The notes under the pieces were generated by a model. The model searched no databases. It saw nothing but the letters and a program-made list of their open reading frames with translations, and had not been told where the DNA came from. Shown here piece after piece: positions 5,982 through 6,287 of a DNA stretch of 6,287 bases. The translations under genes were made by a program, and so were the position numbers. How positions within the stretch are numbered: the first letter of the stretch is position 1; the number at the start of each line of letters is the position of its first letter. Source of the DNA: Methylovulum sp. (GTDB taxonomy: Bacteria > Pseudomonadota > Gammaproteobacteria > Methylococcales > Methylomonadaceae). Location: assembly GCA_028713595.1 (NCBI GenBank), contig JAQTNZ010000166.1, forward strand, positions 1-6,287, read 5' to 3'.

Positions 5982-6287
5982 GTGTCGGTTGCGGCCGGGC
6001 AATGTCGTAAATTCTAGCGGGTGGAAGCCTCCCGTCCGGGTATCAGGGCCTTGCAGGCAGTCTGGCAACAGGCGGCTTGATACATAAGTGCGAAAACAGG
6101 CGGGGAGCAATAATGACTGATAAAGGCGGCCATGAAGGTGTAAAGCCCCGAAAACCCATTCGCTGCGAGACAGGAGTCGAGTAGTCCCCAGAAGCGATAG
6201 TGCCTGTGTTTTCACGAAGCGAAGCGGAAGTGAAAATGCAGGCTATACGAAATCGCGTCGAGTCATTGGAGAGCATGTGAGCTAACC
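5982..6287 (+). mobile_element. Group II intron, 5' ribozyme part (domain I region; continues past window end)
   Basis: No convincing gene fills this stretch; it reads as structured RNA. From GTGTC at 5982 (close to the intron 5' consensus GUGYG) the order is typical of bacterial group II introns: a GGGCAATGTCG segment, CGGGTGGAAGCCTCCCG (about 6018-6034), a GCCT-TGC-AGGC hairpin (6048-6058), a long-range GGGGA/TCCCC pairing (6102-6106 with 6185-6189), a 14-bp stem at 6202-6243, and the familiar GGAGAGCATGTGAGCTAACC ending that often lies some way before the intron-encoded reverse transcriptase gene. The opening resembles class C-like introns from memory of their layout. The reverse transcriptase, domains V-VI and the 3' end are outside the window, so completeness is unknown. 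The exact 5' boundary is inferred. The element sits in the same orientation as the export gene, 8 nt after its stop. Confidence 0.7.
6202..6243 (+). ncRNA. 14-bp RNA stem-loop within the intron
   Basis: The arms 6202-6215 and 6230-6243 pair over 14 consecutive positions. Two of these are G-U wobbles, which pair only as RNA read from the + strand. The loop is 14 nt (6216-6229, GA-rich). The wobble pairs indicate a folded + strand RNA rather than a DNA operator and support the intron call. Confidence 0.75.

Noticed and set aside
6088..6092. GTGCG as the intron 5' end
   Set aside because: It matches the consensus better than GTGTC at 5982, but typical intron sequence (CGGGTGGAAGCCTCCCG and the following hairpin) lies upstream of it, so the boundary should be earlier.
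5946..6276. Two antisense reading frames over the 3' end (89 and 77 codons)
   Set aside because: They run across the structured intron RNA region and show no recognisable domain; the wobble pairs in the 6202-6243 stem favour + strand RNA.
5982..6287. Retron or diversity-generating element instead of a group II intron
   Set aside because: No template/variable repeat pair or retron-type inverted repeat is visible, while the series of stems and the ending before an expected reverse transcriptase fit a group II intron better.

Overview
The window is a piece of a cell-surface or exopolysaccharide locus from a Gram-negative bacterium. The outer-membrane export lipoprotein (Wza type) establishes the Gram-negative envelope. 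The gene families, and the presence of a response-regulator phosphatase with separate kinase and STAS genes, fit Pseudomonadota, most likely Gammaproteobacteria. The genus cannot be fixed from the sequence. All genes lie on the + strand.

Layout. Positions 2-454 hold the 3' part of a WecG/TagA/CpsF-type glycosyltransferase. Positions 458-1180 hold a small polyprenyl-phosphate sugar-1-phosphate transferase with an intact catalytic Asp-Glu pair. Positions 1180-2622 encode a three-part protein: a nucleotidyltransferase-like domain, a left-handed beta-helix and a second transferase-like domain. Key catalytic residues look lost in both enzyme-like domains. These three genes are tightly packed (a 3-nt gap, then a TGATG overlap) and should be co-translated.

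After a 75-nt gap comes a partner-switching signalling set: an RsbW-like kinase/ATPase (2698-3186), a short STAS-domain protein missing roughly the first half of the domain (3248-3499), and a receiver-PP2C/SpoIIE phosphatase fusion (3511-4719). A 247-nt intergenic region follows, with a G-rich tract and a good sigma70-type promoter (about 4885-4914). It leads into the polysaccharide export lipoprotein gene (4967-5974). Eight nucleotides after that stop codon begins what looks like the 5' ribozyme part of a group II intron (about 5982 to the window end), whose reverse transcriptase gene would lie beyond the window.

Working model (inference): the 458-1180 enzyme loads the first sugar onto the lipid carrier, the WecG-like enzyme adds a following sugar, and the Wza-like protein exports the polymer. 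A phosphorelay signal enters through the receiver domain and sets the phosphorylation state of the STAS protein through opposing kinase and phosphatase. This resembles the Syp control of Vibrio fischeri symbiosis polysaccharide or the Hsb system of Pseudomonas. The most interesting items are the doubly degenerate fusion protein, the half-length STAS protein and the close linkage of a complete partner switch to polysaccharide genes.
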